DNA from: Shimia sp047124445
Lineage (GTDB): Bacteria; Pseudomonadota; Alphaproteobacteria; Rhodobacterales; Rhodobacteraceae
Assembly: GCF_047124445.1 (NCBI RefSeq)
Contig: NZ_CP138921.1
Coordinates: forward strand, 744,001 to 808,000
Length of the DNA stretch: 64,000 nt
Reading direction: 5' to 3'
The position numbers and the translations under genes were made by a program. The notes beneath the pieces are model-generated. The model was not told where the DNA came from. It made no database searches and worked only from the letters and a program-made list of their open reading frames with translations. Below, in pieces: positions 43,441 to 52,432 of this stretch (its first letter is position 1; every line of letters starts with the position of its first letter).

Positions 43441-44223
43441 TTATGCGTTCAGCTGTTCCTTGTTTTTGAGCCCGGTGCCGAGGTAGGCCTCGATCACCTG
43501 TTCGTTGGCTTTGATCTCATCCAAAGTGCCTTCTGCGAGCACTTTGCCTTCGGCCATACAGATCACCGGATCACACAGGCGCCCAATGAAATCCATGTCA
43601 TGCTCAATCACCACAAAGGTGTAGCCACGCTCTTTGTTAAGCCGTTGAATCGCATCACCAATAGTGTTCAGCAGGGTGCGGTTCACCCCGGCGCCAACCT
43701 CGTCCAGAAAGACAATTTTGGCATCCACCATCATGGTGCGTCCCAGCTCCAGTAGCTTCTTCTGACCGCCGGAAATCTGACCGGCCTTGTGGTCCGCCAG
43801 ATGTTCAACCGTAAGGAATTCAAGCACTTCGTCGGCTTTCGCCCGCAACGCGCGCTCCTCATCCGCAATCCGCTTGCGCCCAAACCAGGTGTTCCACAGT
43901 GTCTCACCAGATTGCCCGCCAGGCACCATCATCAGGTTCTCGCGACAGCTCATCGAGCTGAACTCATGCGCGATCTGGAACGTCCGCAGCAGCCCTTTGT
44001 GGAACAGCTCATGCGGCGGCAGGCCTGTGATGTCCTCACCGTCCATGGTCACTCGGCCGGAGGTTGGTTGCAAAACTCCGGCGATCACATTGAAAAGAGT
44101 GGTTTTTCCGGCGCCGTTTGGCCCGATAAGTCCGGTGATTGATCCCGGTTCGATTTTCAGGTTCGCTCCGTCAACAGCGCGAAACCCACCAAAATGTTTG
44201 TGAACGTCTTCTACGACGATCAT
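43441..44223 (-). CDS. livG: Branched-chain amino acid ABC transporter ATP-binding protein LivG
   Basis: A 260-residue ATPase with Walker A GPNGAGKT at 34-41, signature ISGGQKKLLELGR and the LivG-type segment VFLDEVGAGVNRTLLNTIGD. It works with LivF on the LivHM channel. It starts 94 bases after the livK stop, with a terminator in between. Confidence 0.95.
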   Translation of the reverse strand: MIVVEDVHKHFGGFRAVDGANLKIEPGSITGLIGPNGAGKTTLFNVIAGVLQPTSGRVTMDGEDITGLPPHELFHKGLLRTFQIAHEFSSMSCRENLMMVPGGQSGETLWNTWFGRKRIADEERALRAKADEVLEFLTVEHLADHKAGQISGGQKKLLELGRTMMVDAKIVFLDEVGAGVNRTLLNTIGDAIQRLNKERGYTFVVIEHDMDFIGRLCDPVICMAEGKVLAEGTLDEIKANEQVIEAYLGTGLKNKEQLNA

Positions 44224-44267
44224 AGCATTTCCCCCATGCGCAGTTCGTGCCGCGCCTTATATATTGA

Positions 44268-44296
44268 AAAACAGCCCGGACAAGCCGGGCTGTTTT
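44268..44296 (-). terminator. Partial terminator between livK and livG
   Basis: AAAACAGCCCGG-ACAAG-CCGGGCTGTTTT forms a perfect 12-bp stem on the minus strand. It would make livK, the binding protein, more abundant than the membrane and ATPase subunits. Confidence 0.85.
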
Positions 44297-44317
44297 GGGT
44301 CTCAAATCATCAAATGA

Positions 44318-45505
44318 TTAGCGGTACTTGGCTGTTGCGATCTTGCCGCCGTCGATCACGATCTGACGGTAGTTACCGGCCGACTCACCTGCGCCGATCA
44401 GCTCAACCGCGGTTGCACCAACATAGTCCACGTCGCCGCCACCCGCGATGATTTCCAGTGCCTTCGCCAGTTCACCTGGGAAGATCTGCTCACCCGGCGC
44501 GTTGGCCACATCCATGACTTTCTCTTTGTATGCCGCTGGATCGGAAGACCCTGCCGCCTGCATCGCCAGCAGGATCAGCGCTGCCGCGTCGTAGGATTCT
44601 GGGGTGAACGGGGAAGTCGCGTCGAACGCATCGCCTACGATCTCACCAAACTTCGCTGCACCAGGGCTGTCGGTGCCAGGGTGCTGACCGGTGGAGCCTT
44701 CGATTTCGTCACCGAAGTTTTCCTGCAGCTTGTCGGAGATCATGCCGTCCGGGAAGTGGAAGGTGTCAAACGCGCCGGAGTCGATGGCCGCGCGCACGAT
44801 GCCGGAACCACCTTGGTCCACGTAGCCAGCCACAACCAGACGCTCGCCGCCTGCGGCTGCCAGTGCGCCAACTTCTGCGGAGTAGTCGGCTTTGCCGTCT
44901 TCGTGTGCTGCGTTGATGGTCACGGAACCACCAGCCGCTTCAAACGCCGCCTGGAAGCTGTCTGCCAGACCTTTGCCGTAGTCGTTGTTGGTGTAGGTTA
45001 CCGCAACTTCTTTGATGCCTTCTTCCATCAGCACTTCGGTCATCACAACACCCTGACGGGCATCAGATGGTGCGGTGCGGAAGAACAGGCCGTTGTCTTC
45101 GTTGTTTGCGTGGCTCAGGCCTGGAGAGGTTGCGGATGGGGACACCATCACAACGCCGTTTGCCACGGCCACGTTGTTCAGGATTGCGCCGGTCACGCCA
45201 GAGCAGTCCGCGCCCATGATGCCTTTCACGCCTTCCGCTGTGATCAGACGCTCCGCTGCGGCGGAGGCCGCTGCTGCGTCGATACAGGTGGAGTCAGCGC
45301 GCACGGAGGTCACGGTTGCACCGCCGAGCAGCTTGCCGCTGTCGGAGACTTCTTTCATCGCCAGCTCAGCGCCGTCCGCCATGGATGGGGTCAGCGATTC
45401 AATTGGGCCGGTGAAGCCGAGGATCACACCCAGCTTGATTTCTTCTGCGGATGCCGCGCCGGCCAGCAGTGCGCCAGCGGCGGATGCCAAAAGCAGCTTT
45501 TTCAT
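44318..45505 (-). CDS. livK: Branched-chain amino acid ABC transporter substrate-binding protein LivK
   Basis: A 395-residue periplasmic binding protein with a signal peptide (cleavage about AGAASA, residue 20). The type I fold begins KLGVILGFTGPIESL, with SPSATSPGLS and TYTNNDYGKGLADSF as binding-lobe features. One disulfide pair is likely (C67-C100 region). It is the first gene of the liv operon; the exact amino acid or amide ligand is open. Confidence 0.93.
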   Translation of the reverse strand: MKKLLLASAAGALLAGAASAEEIKLGVILGFTGPIESLTPSMADGAELAMKEVSDSGKLLGGATVTSVRADSTCIDAAAASAAAERLITAEGVKGIMGADCSGVTGAILNNVAVANGVVMVSPSATSPGLSHANNEDNGLFFRTAPSDARQGVVMTEVLMEEGIKEVAVTYTNNDYGKGLADSFQAAFEAAGGSVTINAAHEDGKADYSAEVGALAAAGGERLVVAGYVDQGGSGIVRAAIDSGAFDTFHFPDGMISDKLQENFGDEIEGSTGQHPGTDSPGAAKFGEIVGDAFDATSPFTPESYDAAALILLAMQAAGSSDPAAYKEKVMDVANAPGEQIFPGELAKALEIIAGGGDVDYVGATAVELIGAGESAGNYRQIVIDGGKIATAKYR

Positions 45506-45663
45506 TTGGAAACTCCCTATTGGTTTTTTTCTTGTTCCGAAGGTGAGCCTATGCGGGGTGATTTCAAAAGAAAAGAGGTCGATGACTGATTTTTGAACAT
45601 CAATTCAGGGCGGGATGTGAGAGGGTAAAGCTAATGATTTTTGTGATGCAAAGAGGCTTCGAT

Positions 45664-46773
45664 ATGCGCACTCGCCTACGACTTATTGTATTGTTTCTAT
45701 TCGCTTCTTTGCCGGTTTCGATAGCGTTTGCGGATTTGCAGACGTCCCAAGGTGCCGCAGTCGTTACCCCGGTTGTTGAGCGCCTAAAGGGGCCCTGGGC
45801 GTTTGCGTTTCTACCTAACGGAGAGCTTCTGATCACGGAGAAACGCGGCAAGCTTTTGCATGTTACCGCTAGCGGCAAGCGTAGTACCGTTAAAGGCCTT
45901 CCAGCGATTCACGTGCAGGGGCAGGGCGGCTTACTCGACGTCATTGTGGCGCGGGATTTTACGCAGTCGCGGACCATCTTTCTGTCTTATGCCAAAAAGC
46001 AGAAAGGCGGGGCGGGCACCGCGGTGCTGCGCGCGCGGCTGTCTGAAGACGGGAAAAGGCTTTCCGAGCAAAGACAAATCTTTGAAATGGCTCCGGGCAG
46101 TTCCGGTGGGCGGCACTTTGGAAGCCGTATTGTACAGGCCAAAGACGGGACTCTATTTGTGACCGTAGGGGAACGTGGGGATCGGCCAGCCGCTCAAAAC
46201 TTGGCGCAGCATGAAGGTTCAGTTATCCGGATAACGCCGGACGGCGAAGTGCTCTCGGGCAATCCATTTGTGAAAACTACTGGAGCTCAACAGGAGATTT
46301 GGAGCTACGGGCACCGTAACCCGCAAGGGCTGGCACTTGATTTGTCAGGGCGCCTTTGGGCCGTGGAGCATGGGGCGAAGGGCGGAGACGAACTCAACCT
46401 TATTGAAAGGGGCGCCAATTATGGTTGGCCGGTGATTTCCTACGGCACGCATTATTCCGGGTTCAAAATAGGCGAAGGCACTGCGAAAGCCGGCATGAAA
46501 CAGCCAAAGTTCTTCTGGGATCCTTCAATCGCGCCATCGGGATTGATGATCTACTCGGGCAAACTGTGGCCGCAATGGAAAGGGCATTTCTTTGTGGGAA
46601 GTTTGAAGCTTGATTATATCAGCCGGCTGGCCGGGACTTCACCAAAAGAAGTTGAGCAATTGCGCGGCGACAGCACGCGCCGCGTGCGGGACGTGCGCGA
46701 AGGACCCAACGGCGCGATTTGGTTTTTGTCTGAGGACAAAGGGATACTTTACCGAATGACGCCCGGCGGCTAG
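45664..46773 (+). CDS. Periplasmic PQQ-dependent aldose sugar dehydrogenase-like protein
   Basis: A 369-residue six-bladed propeller of the Asd/YliI family with a signal peptide ending near residue 21. Family features are LKGPWAFAFLPNGELLITEK, SGGRHFGSRIV and YGHRNPQGLALD, where the histidines and arginines bind PQQ and substrate. It oxidises aldoses in the periplasm if PQQ is available; no PQQ synthesis gene is in the window. The start at 45664 follows AGAGG. Confidence 0.88.
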   Translation: MRTRLRLIVLFLFASLPVSIAFADLQTSQGAAVVTPVVERLKGPWAFAFLPNGELLITEKRGKLLHVTASGKRSTVKGLPAIHVQGQGGLLDVIVARDFTQSRTIFLSYAKKQKGGAGTAVLRARLSEDGKRLSEQRQIFEMAPGSSGGRHFGSRIVQAKDGTLFVTVGERGDRPAAQNLAQHEGSVIRITPDGEVLSGNPFVKTTGAQQEIWSYGHRNPQGLALDLSGRLWAVEHGAKGGDELNLIERGANYGWPVISYGTHYSGFKIGEGTAKAGMKQPKFFWDPSIAPSGLMIYSGKLWPQWKGHFFVGSLKLDYISRLAGTSPKEVEQLRGDSTRRVRDVREGPNGAIWFLSEDKGILYRMTPGG

Positions 46774-46815
46774 GTTGAAAGAAATCTATTTGTTTCAATC
46801 TGCTGTGGACACATA

Positions 46816-47235
46816 ATGATCAAGAATAGCCTTCTTTCCGCCGCGCTTGTGCTGGCGGCGACCACAACGGCGCAAGCGCAGACCAACTTGCGCACTCAGT
46901 TCAATCAGGCGCTGGCTCTGTTCAATGAAATGGTTATGAACAAAGAGATTGGGGAAGCGATCGACATGATCCAACCTGATGTTGTTCTGAGCGACGCGGA
47001 AAAGGCGGAGTATAATACCGCTTTATCGGAGGCCTTTCCGGATCCGTTTGTCGGCTCCTCGACGGTTCAGTCGGAAACGCTCAAAAGCGGTTTTCGCCAA
47101 GAGATGTTGGCCTATTGGACAGAGGAAGGCGACTATCTGTATCTCTACCTCGTGATGCACACACAAGGTGCGCAGCAGCAGGTCATTCACGTGGAGCACA
47201 CCACCACGTTTTCCAAATTCATCGCGCGCTTCTAA
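46816..47235 (+). CDS. Small secreted protein of unknown function
   Basis: A 139-residue protein with a signal peptide (AQAQ end near residue 21), then a helical and beta region with ALFNEMVMNKEIGEAIDMI and LYLYLVMHTQG. No family recognised. It lies 42 bases after the sugar dehydrogenase gene on the same strand and is convergent with the GlxA-type regulator, with only one base between them. Confidence 0.68.
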   Translation: MIKNSLLSAALVLAATTTAQAQTNLRTQFNQALALFNEMVMNKEIGEAIDMIQPDVVLSDAEKAEYNTALSEAFPDPFVGSSTVQSETLKSGFRQEMLAYWTEEGDYLYLYLVMHTQGAQQQVIHVEHTTTFSKFIARF

Positions 47236-47236
47236 C

Positions 47237-48238
47237 CTAGATCGAGAGACGGGCACTCTGGCTACCACGCTCTCGGTAGGGCGTGGTTTCATAGTGCGCA
47301 CGATAGCATTTGGAGAAGTGGCTTGGCGAGGCAAATCCGCAAGCCAGAGCGACATTGATCACACTCATATCGGTTTGCATCAGCAGGTTACGTGCTTTTT
47401 GCAGGCGCAGCTCCATATAGTACCGCTTGGGCGACCGGTTCAGGTAGCGGCGAAACAAACGCTCCAATTGACGGGTCGACATTCCCACTTCTTTGGCAAG
47501 CAAGGATGGGCTGATCGGTTCTTCAATATTGGCTTCCATCATTTGGATAACCATAGATAATTTTGGGTGACGCACACCAATTCGGGTGGGCACAGACAGG
47601 CGTTGTGTGTCTTGGTCGGTACGGATCGAGCTGTAGATCTGTTGGTCAGCCACCCAGTTGGCAACGTCTTCGCCCAAATCTTGAGCGATCAGCTTCAAAA
47701 ACAAATCTATGGAAGATGTGCCGCCGGCAGTAGTCATGCGATTTGTGTCGATGGTAAACACGGATTTGGAAAGCTCAACCTCGTCAAACTCCTCGGCAAA
47801 GCTATCCTGATTCTCCCAGTGAATTGTCGCCCGCTTCCCATCCAGTAGCCCCGCTTTGGCCATGCAGAAAGATGCGGTACACAGCCCAATAACGGGTGGG
47901 CCCTTGCGCGCTTCTCTGCGCAGCCAGTTCAGCAGTTTTTTGGTGGTCGCCTGCTGAATGTCGGTGCCGCCGCACAACACAATTGTGTCATCGCGGCGCA
48001 GCTCAGAAAGATCGTCATCCAGCTTAAAAGTTGTGTTTGTTGAACAGCTTATCGTGTCGCCACCTTCGCCGACCAATATCCAAGAATAGTGATCACGCCC
48101 CATATGCCGATTGGCCAGGCGCAAACAGTCAATTGCTGACGCGAACGACAACAATGTGAACTTATCTAAAAGCACAAAAACAAAGCGTCGCGATTTCGCA
48201 TCGTTTTGACCAGAAGCGAGTGTCGAAGTCATTGACAT
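47237..48238 (-). CDS. GlxA-type AraC family transcriptional regulator
   Basis: A 333-residue protein: residues about 10-190 form a DJ-1/PfpI-like domain with GLCTASFCMAKAGLLDG, and the C-terminal ~100 residues are an AraC double helix-turn-helix (LAKEVGMSTRQLERLFRRYL, then VNVALACGFASPSHFSKCYR). This pair is typical of GlxA-like regulators of amine, glycine-betaine and carnitine use. The start at 48238 has AAGGA five bases upstream. It is divergent from the DAHP synthase gene, but a link is not proved. Confidence 0.9.
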   Translation of the reverse strand: MSMTSTLASGQNDAKSRRFVFVLLDKFTLLSFASAIDCLRLANRHMGRDHYSWILVGEGGDTISCSTNTTFKLDDDLSELRRDDTIVLCGGTDIQQATTKKLLNWLRREARKGPPVIGLCTASFCMAKAGLLDGKRATIHWENQDSFAEEFDEVELSKSVFTIDTNRMTTAGGTSSIDLFLKLIAQDLGEDVANWVADQQIYSSIRTDQDTQRLSVPTRIGVRHPKLSMVIQMMEANIEEPISPSLLAKEVGMSTRQLERLFRRYLNRSPKRYYMELRLQKARNLLMQTDMSVINVALACGFASPSHFSKCYRAHYETTPYRERGSQSARLSI

Positions 48239-48400
48239 CGTTTCCTTTTCTAAGTGGGGGTGCGCATCTTGAGTTGCAGCGATTTGACCGATTAAACGAA
48301 ACATTCACCAAACGCGTCAAGGCCGGATATTTCATCTATGGCGCCGGGACAAGAGCTTTTGTATAAGGCCTCATTAACTTGTCTAATTGGAGTAAAGACA

Positions 48401-49768
48401 ATGGCTGACTGGCAAAAATCTGACTGGCGCGCAAAGCCCCGGATTCAGATGCCTGAGTATACGGATGACGCAGAGCTGAAGGCTGTAGAGGCCAAGCTCG
48501 CAAGCTATCCGCCATTGGTCTTTGCCGGCGAAGCGCGTCGCCTGAAAGCTCAGCTTGGTGCCGCTTCCCGCGGCGAGGCCTTTTTGTTGCAGGGCGGAGA
48601 CTGTGCGGAGAGCTTTGAGCAGTTCAGCGCAGACGGCATCCGCGACACGTTCAAAGTGATGTTGCAAATGGCGATGGTGCTGACCTATGGCGCCAAGGTG
48701 CCGGTGGTGAAAGTTGGTCGTATGGCCGGTCAGTTTGCCAAGCCGCGTTCCGCGCCGACGGAAACCGTGGATGGTGTGGAGCTGCCAAGCTATCGTGGCG
48801 ACATCATCAACGAGCTGGATTTCACGCCTGAATCGCGAATTCCCAATCCAAACAAGATGTTGCAGGCTTACACGCAAGCTGCTGCAACGTTGAACCTGCT
48901 GCGCGCGTTCTCGACCGGCGGTTACGCAGATGTGCATCAGGTACACTCTTGGACGCTTGGGTTCACCGAGGGTGAGAAGGCCACCAAATATCGCGATATG
49001 GCCAACCGGATCAGCGACACGCTGGACTTCATGAAAGCGGCGGGCGTGACATCGGAACGTTTGCATTCTTTGCAGACTGTGGACTTCTACACCAGCCACG
49101 AGTCTCTGCTGCTGGAGTACGAAGAGGCTTTGACACGTCTGGATTCGACCTCCGGCAAGTGGCTCGCGGGCTCTGGCCACATGATCTGGATCGGCGACCG
49201 TACTCGCCAGCCAGATGGGGCGCATGTTGAATTTGCGCGCGGCGTGCAGAACCCGATTGGTTTGAAGTGTGGTCCAACCACAACCGCCGACGACCTCAAA
49301 GTCTTGATGGAAAAGCTGAATCCTGAAAACGAAGCGGGCCGTCTGACACTGATAGCCCGCTTTGGTGCGGGCAGCGTTGGGGATCATCTGCCGCGCCTCG
49401 TCAAGGCGGTTCAGGAAGAGGGCGCCAATGTGCTTTGGACCTGTGATCCAATGCACGGCAACACCATCAAATCGGCAACTGGCTACAAAACCCGTCCGTT
49501 TGACAGTGTTCTGCGCGAAGTGCGTGAGTTCTTCGGCGTTCACAAAGCTGAAGGCACCATTCCGGGCGGCGTGCATTTCGAGATGACCGGTCAGGATGTG
49601 ACAGAGTGCACCGGCGGTGTACGAGCCGTGACCGAAGAAGACCTCTCCGCACGCTATCATACCGCGTGTGACCCGCGTCTGAATGCGAGCCAATCGCTGG
49701 AATTGGCGTTCCTCGTGGCAGAAGAGCTGTCTGACCGCGATCAAGCCAGGGCGGCTGCAGCGGTCTAA
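48401..49768 (+). CDS. aroG: Class II 3-deoxy-7-phosphoheptulonate synthase
   Basis: A 455-residue plant-type DAHP synthase that starts the shikimate pathway from phosphoenolpyruvate and erythrose-4-phosphate. It begins [13 protein letters not shown] and shows [28 protein letters not shown] and [11 protein letters not shown], all conserved in class II enzymes with metal and substrate residues. The start at 48401 follows GGAG eight bases upstream. A terminator follows at 49792. It is monocistronic. Confidence 0.96.
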   Translation: MADWQKSDWRAKPRIQMPEYTDDAELKAVEAKLASYPPLVFAGEARRLKAQLGAASRGEAFLLQGGDCAESFEQFSADGIRDTFKVMLQMAMVLTYGAKVPVVKVGRMAGQFAKPRSAPTETVDGVELPSYRGDIINELDFTPESRIPNPNKMLQAYTQAAATLNLLRAFSTGGYADVHQVHSWTLGFTEGEKATKYRDMANRISDTLDFMKAAGVTSERLHSLQTVDFYTSHESLLLEYEEALTRLDSTSGKWLAGSGHMIWIGDRTRQPDGAHVEFARGVQNPIGLKCGPTTTADDLKVLMEKLNPENEAGRLTLIARFGAGSVGDHLPRLVKAVQEEGANVLWTCDPMHGNTIKSATGYKTRPFDSVLREVREFFGVHKAEGTIPGGVHFEMTGQDVTECTGGVRAVTEEDLSARYHTACDPRLNASQSLELAFLVAEELSDRDQARAAAAV

Positions 49769-49791
49769 ACCGCTTCAAACGCAAGCAAATA

Positions 49792-49820
49792 AGGGCCGCG
49801 CGATTGCGCGGCTCTTTTTT
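49792..49820 (+). terminator. Terminator of the DAHP synthase gene
   Basis: AGGGCCGCGC-GATT-GCGCGGCTCT with one G-T pair, followed by six T. Confidence 0.88.
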
Positions 49821-49926
49821 GTTGGGAAAAGCAAAAATAACCGCAATTTGCCTCTTGCATCCCCCCAACAGTTGAAGCTAAACACCGCTCCACAGAGAGA
49901 CGGTCAACTGACCAACGCTCTGATGC

Positions 49927-50016
49927 GGAGAGGTGGCCGAGTGGTCGAAGGCGCACGCCTGGAAAGTGTGTAGGCGGGAAACCGTCTCCAGGGTTCGAAT
50001 CCCTGTCTCTCCGCCA
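49927..50016 (+). tRNA. tRNA-Ser (anticodon GGA)
   Basis: GGAGAGG at the 5' end pairs with TCTCTCC before G and an encoded CCA. The anticodon arm CACGCCTGGAAAGTGTG holds GGA in its loop, with a long variable arm (TAGGCGGGAAACCGTCTCC region) and the GGTTCGAATCC T-arm. It reads UCC and UCU. Confidence 0.95.
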
Positions 50017-50092
50017 CAATCCCCAGATCGAGATTGACATACAGATGGCAAGAGCGGTGCGCGTCGATTTTGCAGTAAGTGGCTGAACTAAA

Positions 50093-50314
50093 TCAGCCTT
50101 TTTGTACGACGAACTGCAAGTGACCATCAGCTTCTGTCATGCTGACAAAGGCATGTCCCGCCTCGTTACAGAAATGTGGTACGTCGACGATGGCTGCCGG
50201 ATCATCTGCCAGCAGCAGCACTTTCGCGCCGGTTTTTAGGGGTTCCATACGCTTGCGCAGGCGCAAAACGGGCAGGGGGCACAACAGGCCAATTGCATCT
50301 ACTTCCAAATCCAT
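50093..50314 (-). CDS. TusA-like sulfur carrier protein
   Basis: A 73-residue SirA/TusA-fold protein with the conserved CPLP motif (C12) in GLLCPLPVLRLRKRM and the family body VLLLADDPAAIVDVPHFC. It passes persulfide sulfur to acceptors in tRNA thiolation or other sulfur chemistry. A GTG start at 50350 would add 12 residues; the ATG at 50314 gives normal length. It is divergent from ccdA, a thiol-electron carrier gene. Confidence 0.88.
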   Translation of the reverse strand: MDLEVDAIGLLCPLPVLRLRKRMEPLKTGAKVLLLADDPAAIVDVPHFCNEAGHAFVSMTEADGHLQFVVQKG

Positions 50315-50407
50315 AAGACGGACATAGGCAGGATGTTTCGGTCTGTCCACAGGGATGTGACCACCTGTGCACGTGACCTTTGCTGAAAGCTGGTCTAAGG
50401 GTGGGGC

Positions 50408-51160
50408 ATGACTGAAATTAGCATCCTCGACGTGGGCCTCTTGCCTGGAATCTTTATTGCTCTAACCGCAGGAATGGTTTCATTTCTGAGCCCCTGCGTG
50501 TTGCCCATTGTGCCGCCTTATCTGGCCTATATGAGCGGCGTCAGCATGTCAGAGCTCACCACAGAACAAGAGGCGCGGCGCAAGGCAATCGTGGCCGCCC
50601 TGTTCTTTGTGATGGGGTTGTCGACGGTATTTCTATTCCTCGGCTTCACGGCTTCGGCGTTTGGGGCGTTTTTCCTGCAAAATCAGGCCCTTTTCAGCAA
50701 GATCGCAGGCGGCGTTGTGATCGTCTTTGGTTTGCATTTCTTGAACGTGTTCCGCATTCCGTTTCTTGATCGGGAGGCTCGGATCGAGACGGGTGAGTCC
50801 GGTGGTTCTGCCTTTGGGGCCTACGTGCTTGGTTTGGCGTTTGCCTTTGGCTGGACGCCTTGCATCGGCCCGCAGCTCGGCGCGATTCTGTCTTTGGCCG
50901 CTGGGGAAGCGTCCATCGCGCGGGGGACTGTGCTTTTGGGGGTTTATGCCGCAGGGCTTGGCATTCCCTTTCTGCTGGCTGCCATTTTCCTCAATCGGGC
51001 GATGGGCGTGATGAACAAACTCAAGCGCCACATGGGCACAATCGAGAAAGTCATGGGCGGCTTGTTGCTGTTTGTGGGTGTTATGCTGGTGACCGGGGCG
51101 TTCTCGACGTTTTCTTATTGGCTGCTGGAGACCTTTCCGGCCCTCGCAACCCTCGGATAA
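50408..51160 (+). CDS. ccdA: CcdA thiol-reductant membrane protein
   Basis: A 250-residue, six-helix DsbD-family protein with its two membrane cysteines in SFLSPCVLP (C30) and GWTPCIGP (C152). It carries electrons from thioredoxin across the membrane to CcmG, whose gene is at 13447. The family usually sits near cytochrome genes. A GTG-rich upstream region precedes a GGG-type ribosome site. Confidence 0.93.
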   Translation: MTEISILDVGLLPGIFIALTAGMVSFLSPCVLPIVPPYLAYMSGVSMSELTTEQEARRKAIVAALFFVMGLSTVFLFLGFTASAFGAFFLQNQALFSKIAGGVVIVFGLHFLNVFRIPFLDREARIETGESGGSAFGAYVLGLAFAFGWTPCIGPQLGAILSLAAGEASIARGTVLLGVYAAGLGIPFLLAAIFLNRAMGVMNKLKRHMGTIEKVMGGLLLFVGVMLVTGAFSTFSYWLLETFPALATLG

Positions 51161-51214
51161 GGCTTAATTTTGCCAAAGTGAGCGGTTACACTCCTCTCAA
51201 AGGAGAGGCAGGCC

Positions 51215-52432
51215 ATGGCAGAGCCCCAACATAGGCAGGTGCGAACGCGTCGGGTGTTTTACATTCCGGGCTATGATCCGATTCACCCGCGCCGCTACCG
51301 CGAGCTGTACCGCAAGGAAGGCGCGGCGCAGGCAGGAATTTCTGACTATGAGATTGTCTTGTCTCCCAAGAAGGCGGACGGCGGGCCCTACGGCTGGCAT
51401 GTGACAGGCCATATTGAGGAGCAGGAGGCGCAGAGCGACGTTGAGGTGCTGGTGTGGTCCGACATAGTGCGTGACAGCATGGAGCAGGGCATTGTGTCGA
51501 CCTATGGGCAGCTTCTGCGGACGGCCTGGACCTATATTGGCTCTGGCGCGTTGTGGCGGCTTATGCAGTTGCGCAAAGGGCCGGTGATTGCGGCGCTCTA
51601 TCCGGTGGTGTTTTTGCTGGTGCAGCTGCTGCTGGCCCTGCTGGTTGCCTGGGGTATTGGTAAAGGGCTGGCGACGGTTTTGCCGGAATGGACGGCGGTG
51701 TTTGGGCTGATCGTTGTTTTGCCAATTTTGCAATGGTTTCAAAAACATGATGGCAAATTCTTTGCCTATTATCTGATGCATGACTACGCCTATTCAGCCT
51801 CCACCAAAGGGGCTAACCCACCTGAGTTGGAAGCGCGGATGGGAGAGTTTGCGGATCGCATTGCCGAGGCTTTGCAGTCGGACTGTGACGAGGTTCTGGT
51901 GGTGGGACATTCCAGCGGCGCGCATCTGGCGGTGTCGGTTTTGGCGGATTTGATCCGAGATGGTCGTGTGGTAGAGGGTGGGCCTGCGCTTGGATTTTTG
52001 TCGTTGGGACAAGTGGTTCCGATGGTGTCGTTCTTGCCTAAAGCGGAGCGGTTGCGGGCGGATCTGGCGTATTTGTGCCAGCGGTCTGAGCTGGCGTGGG
52101 TTGATGTGACGGCTCCGGGGGACGGCTGCGCTTTTGCGCTGTGTGATCCGGTGGCTGTGTCTGGTGTTGCGCCAGAAGAGGGCAAACGGTGGCCACTGGT
52201 GTTCTCGGCAGCTTTTACTCAAACATTGTCGGAAGAGCGTTGGGCAGAACTGAGATGGCGGTTTTTTCGGCTGCATTTTCAATACCTTTGCGCCTTTGAT
52301 CGGCCCGGAGACTATGACTACTTCCGTATTACGACGGGGCCAAAAACCTTGGCGGAGCGCTACGAAGGGCGCAAGGCGTCGGGCTCTCGAATAGAAAAAC
52401 CGGTCAATAAATTCACCTCGGTGGTTTCATGA
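51215..52432 (+). CDS. Membrane-anchored alpha/beta hydrolase-like protein
   Basis: A 405-residue protein with YIPGYDPIHPRRYRELY at the start, two central membrane helices (about 124-148 and 157-174) and then the nucleophile elbow GHSSGAH at 231-237. S233 is the likely nucleophile, with an Asp/His further on. Helices inserted between strands of a hydrolase fold are unusual and suggest a lipid-facing active site. The substrate is unknown. It overlaps the P450 gene by four bases. Confidence 0.75.
   Translation: MAEPQHRQVRTRRVFYIPGYDPIHPRRYRELYRKEGAAQAGISDYEIVLSPKKADGGPYGWHVTGHIEEQEAQSDVEVLVWSDIVRDSMEQGIVSTYGQLLRTAWTYIGSGALWRLMQLRKGPVIAALYPVVFLLVQLLLALLVAWGIGKGLATVLPEWTAVFGLIVVLPILQWFQKHDGKFFAYYLMHDYAYSASTKGANPPELEARMGEFADRIAEALQSDCDEVLVVGHSSGAHLAVSVLADLIRDGRVVEGGPALGFLSLGQVVPMVSFLPKAERLRADLAYLCQRSELAWVDVTAPGDGCAFALCDPVAVSGVAPEEGKRWPLVFSAAFTQTLSEERWAELRWRFFRLHFQYLCAFDRPGDYDYFRITTGPKTLAERYEGRKASGSRIEKPVNKFTSVVS

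Noticed and set aside
48383..49744. 453-codon open frame on the minus strand opposite the DAHP synthase gene
   Set aside because: Same antisense composition artefact; the DAHP synthase has conserved motifs, a ribosome site and a terminator.
49927..50092. tRNA-Ser as an integration site
   Set aside because: No duplicated tRNA end or recombinase gene in the following genes.
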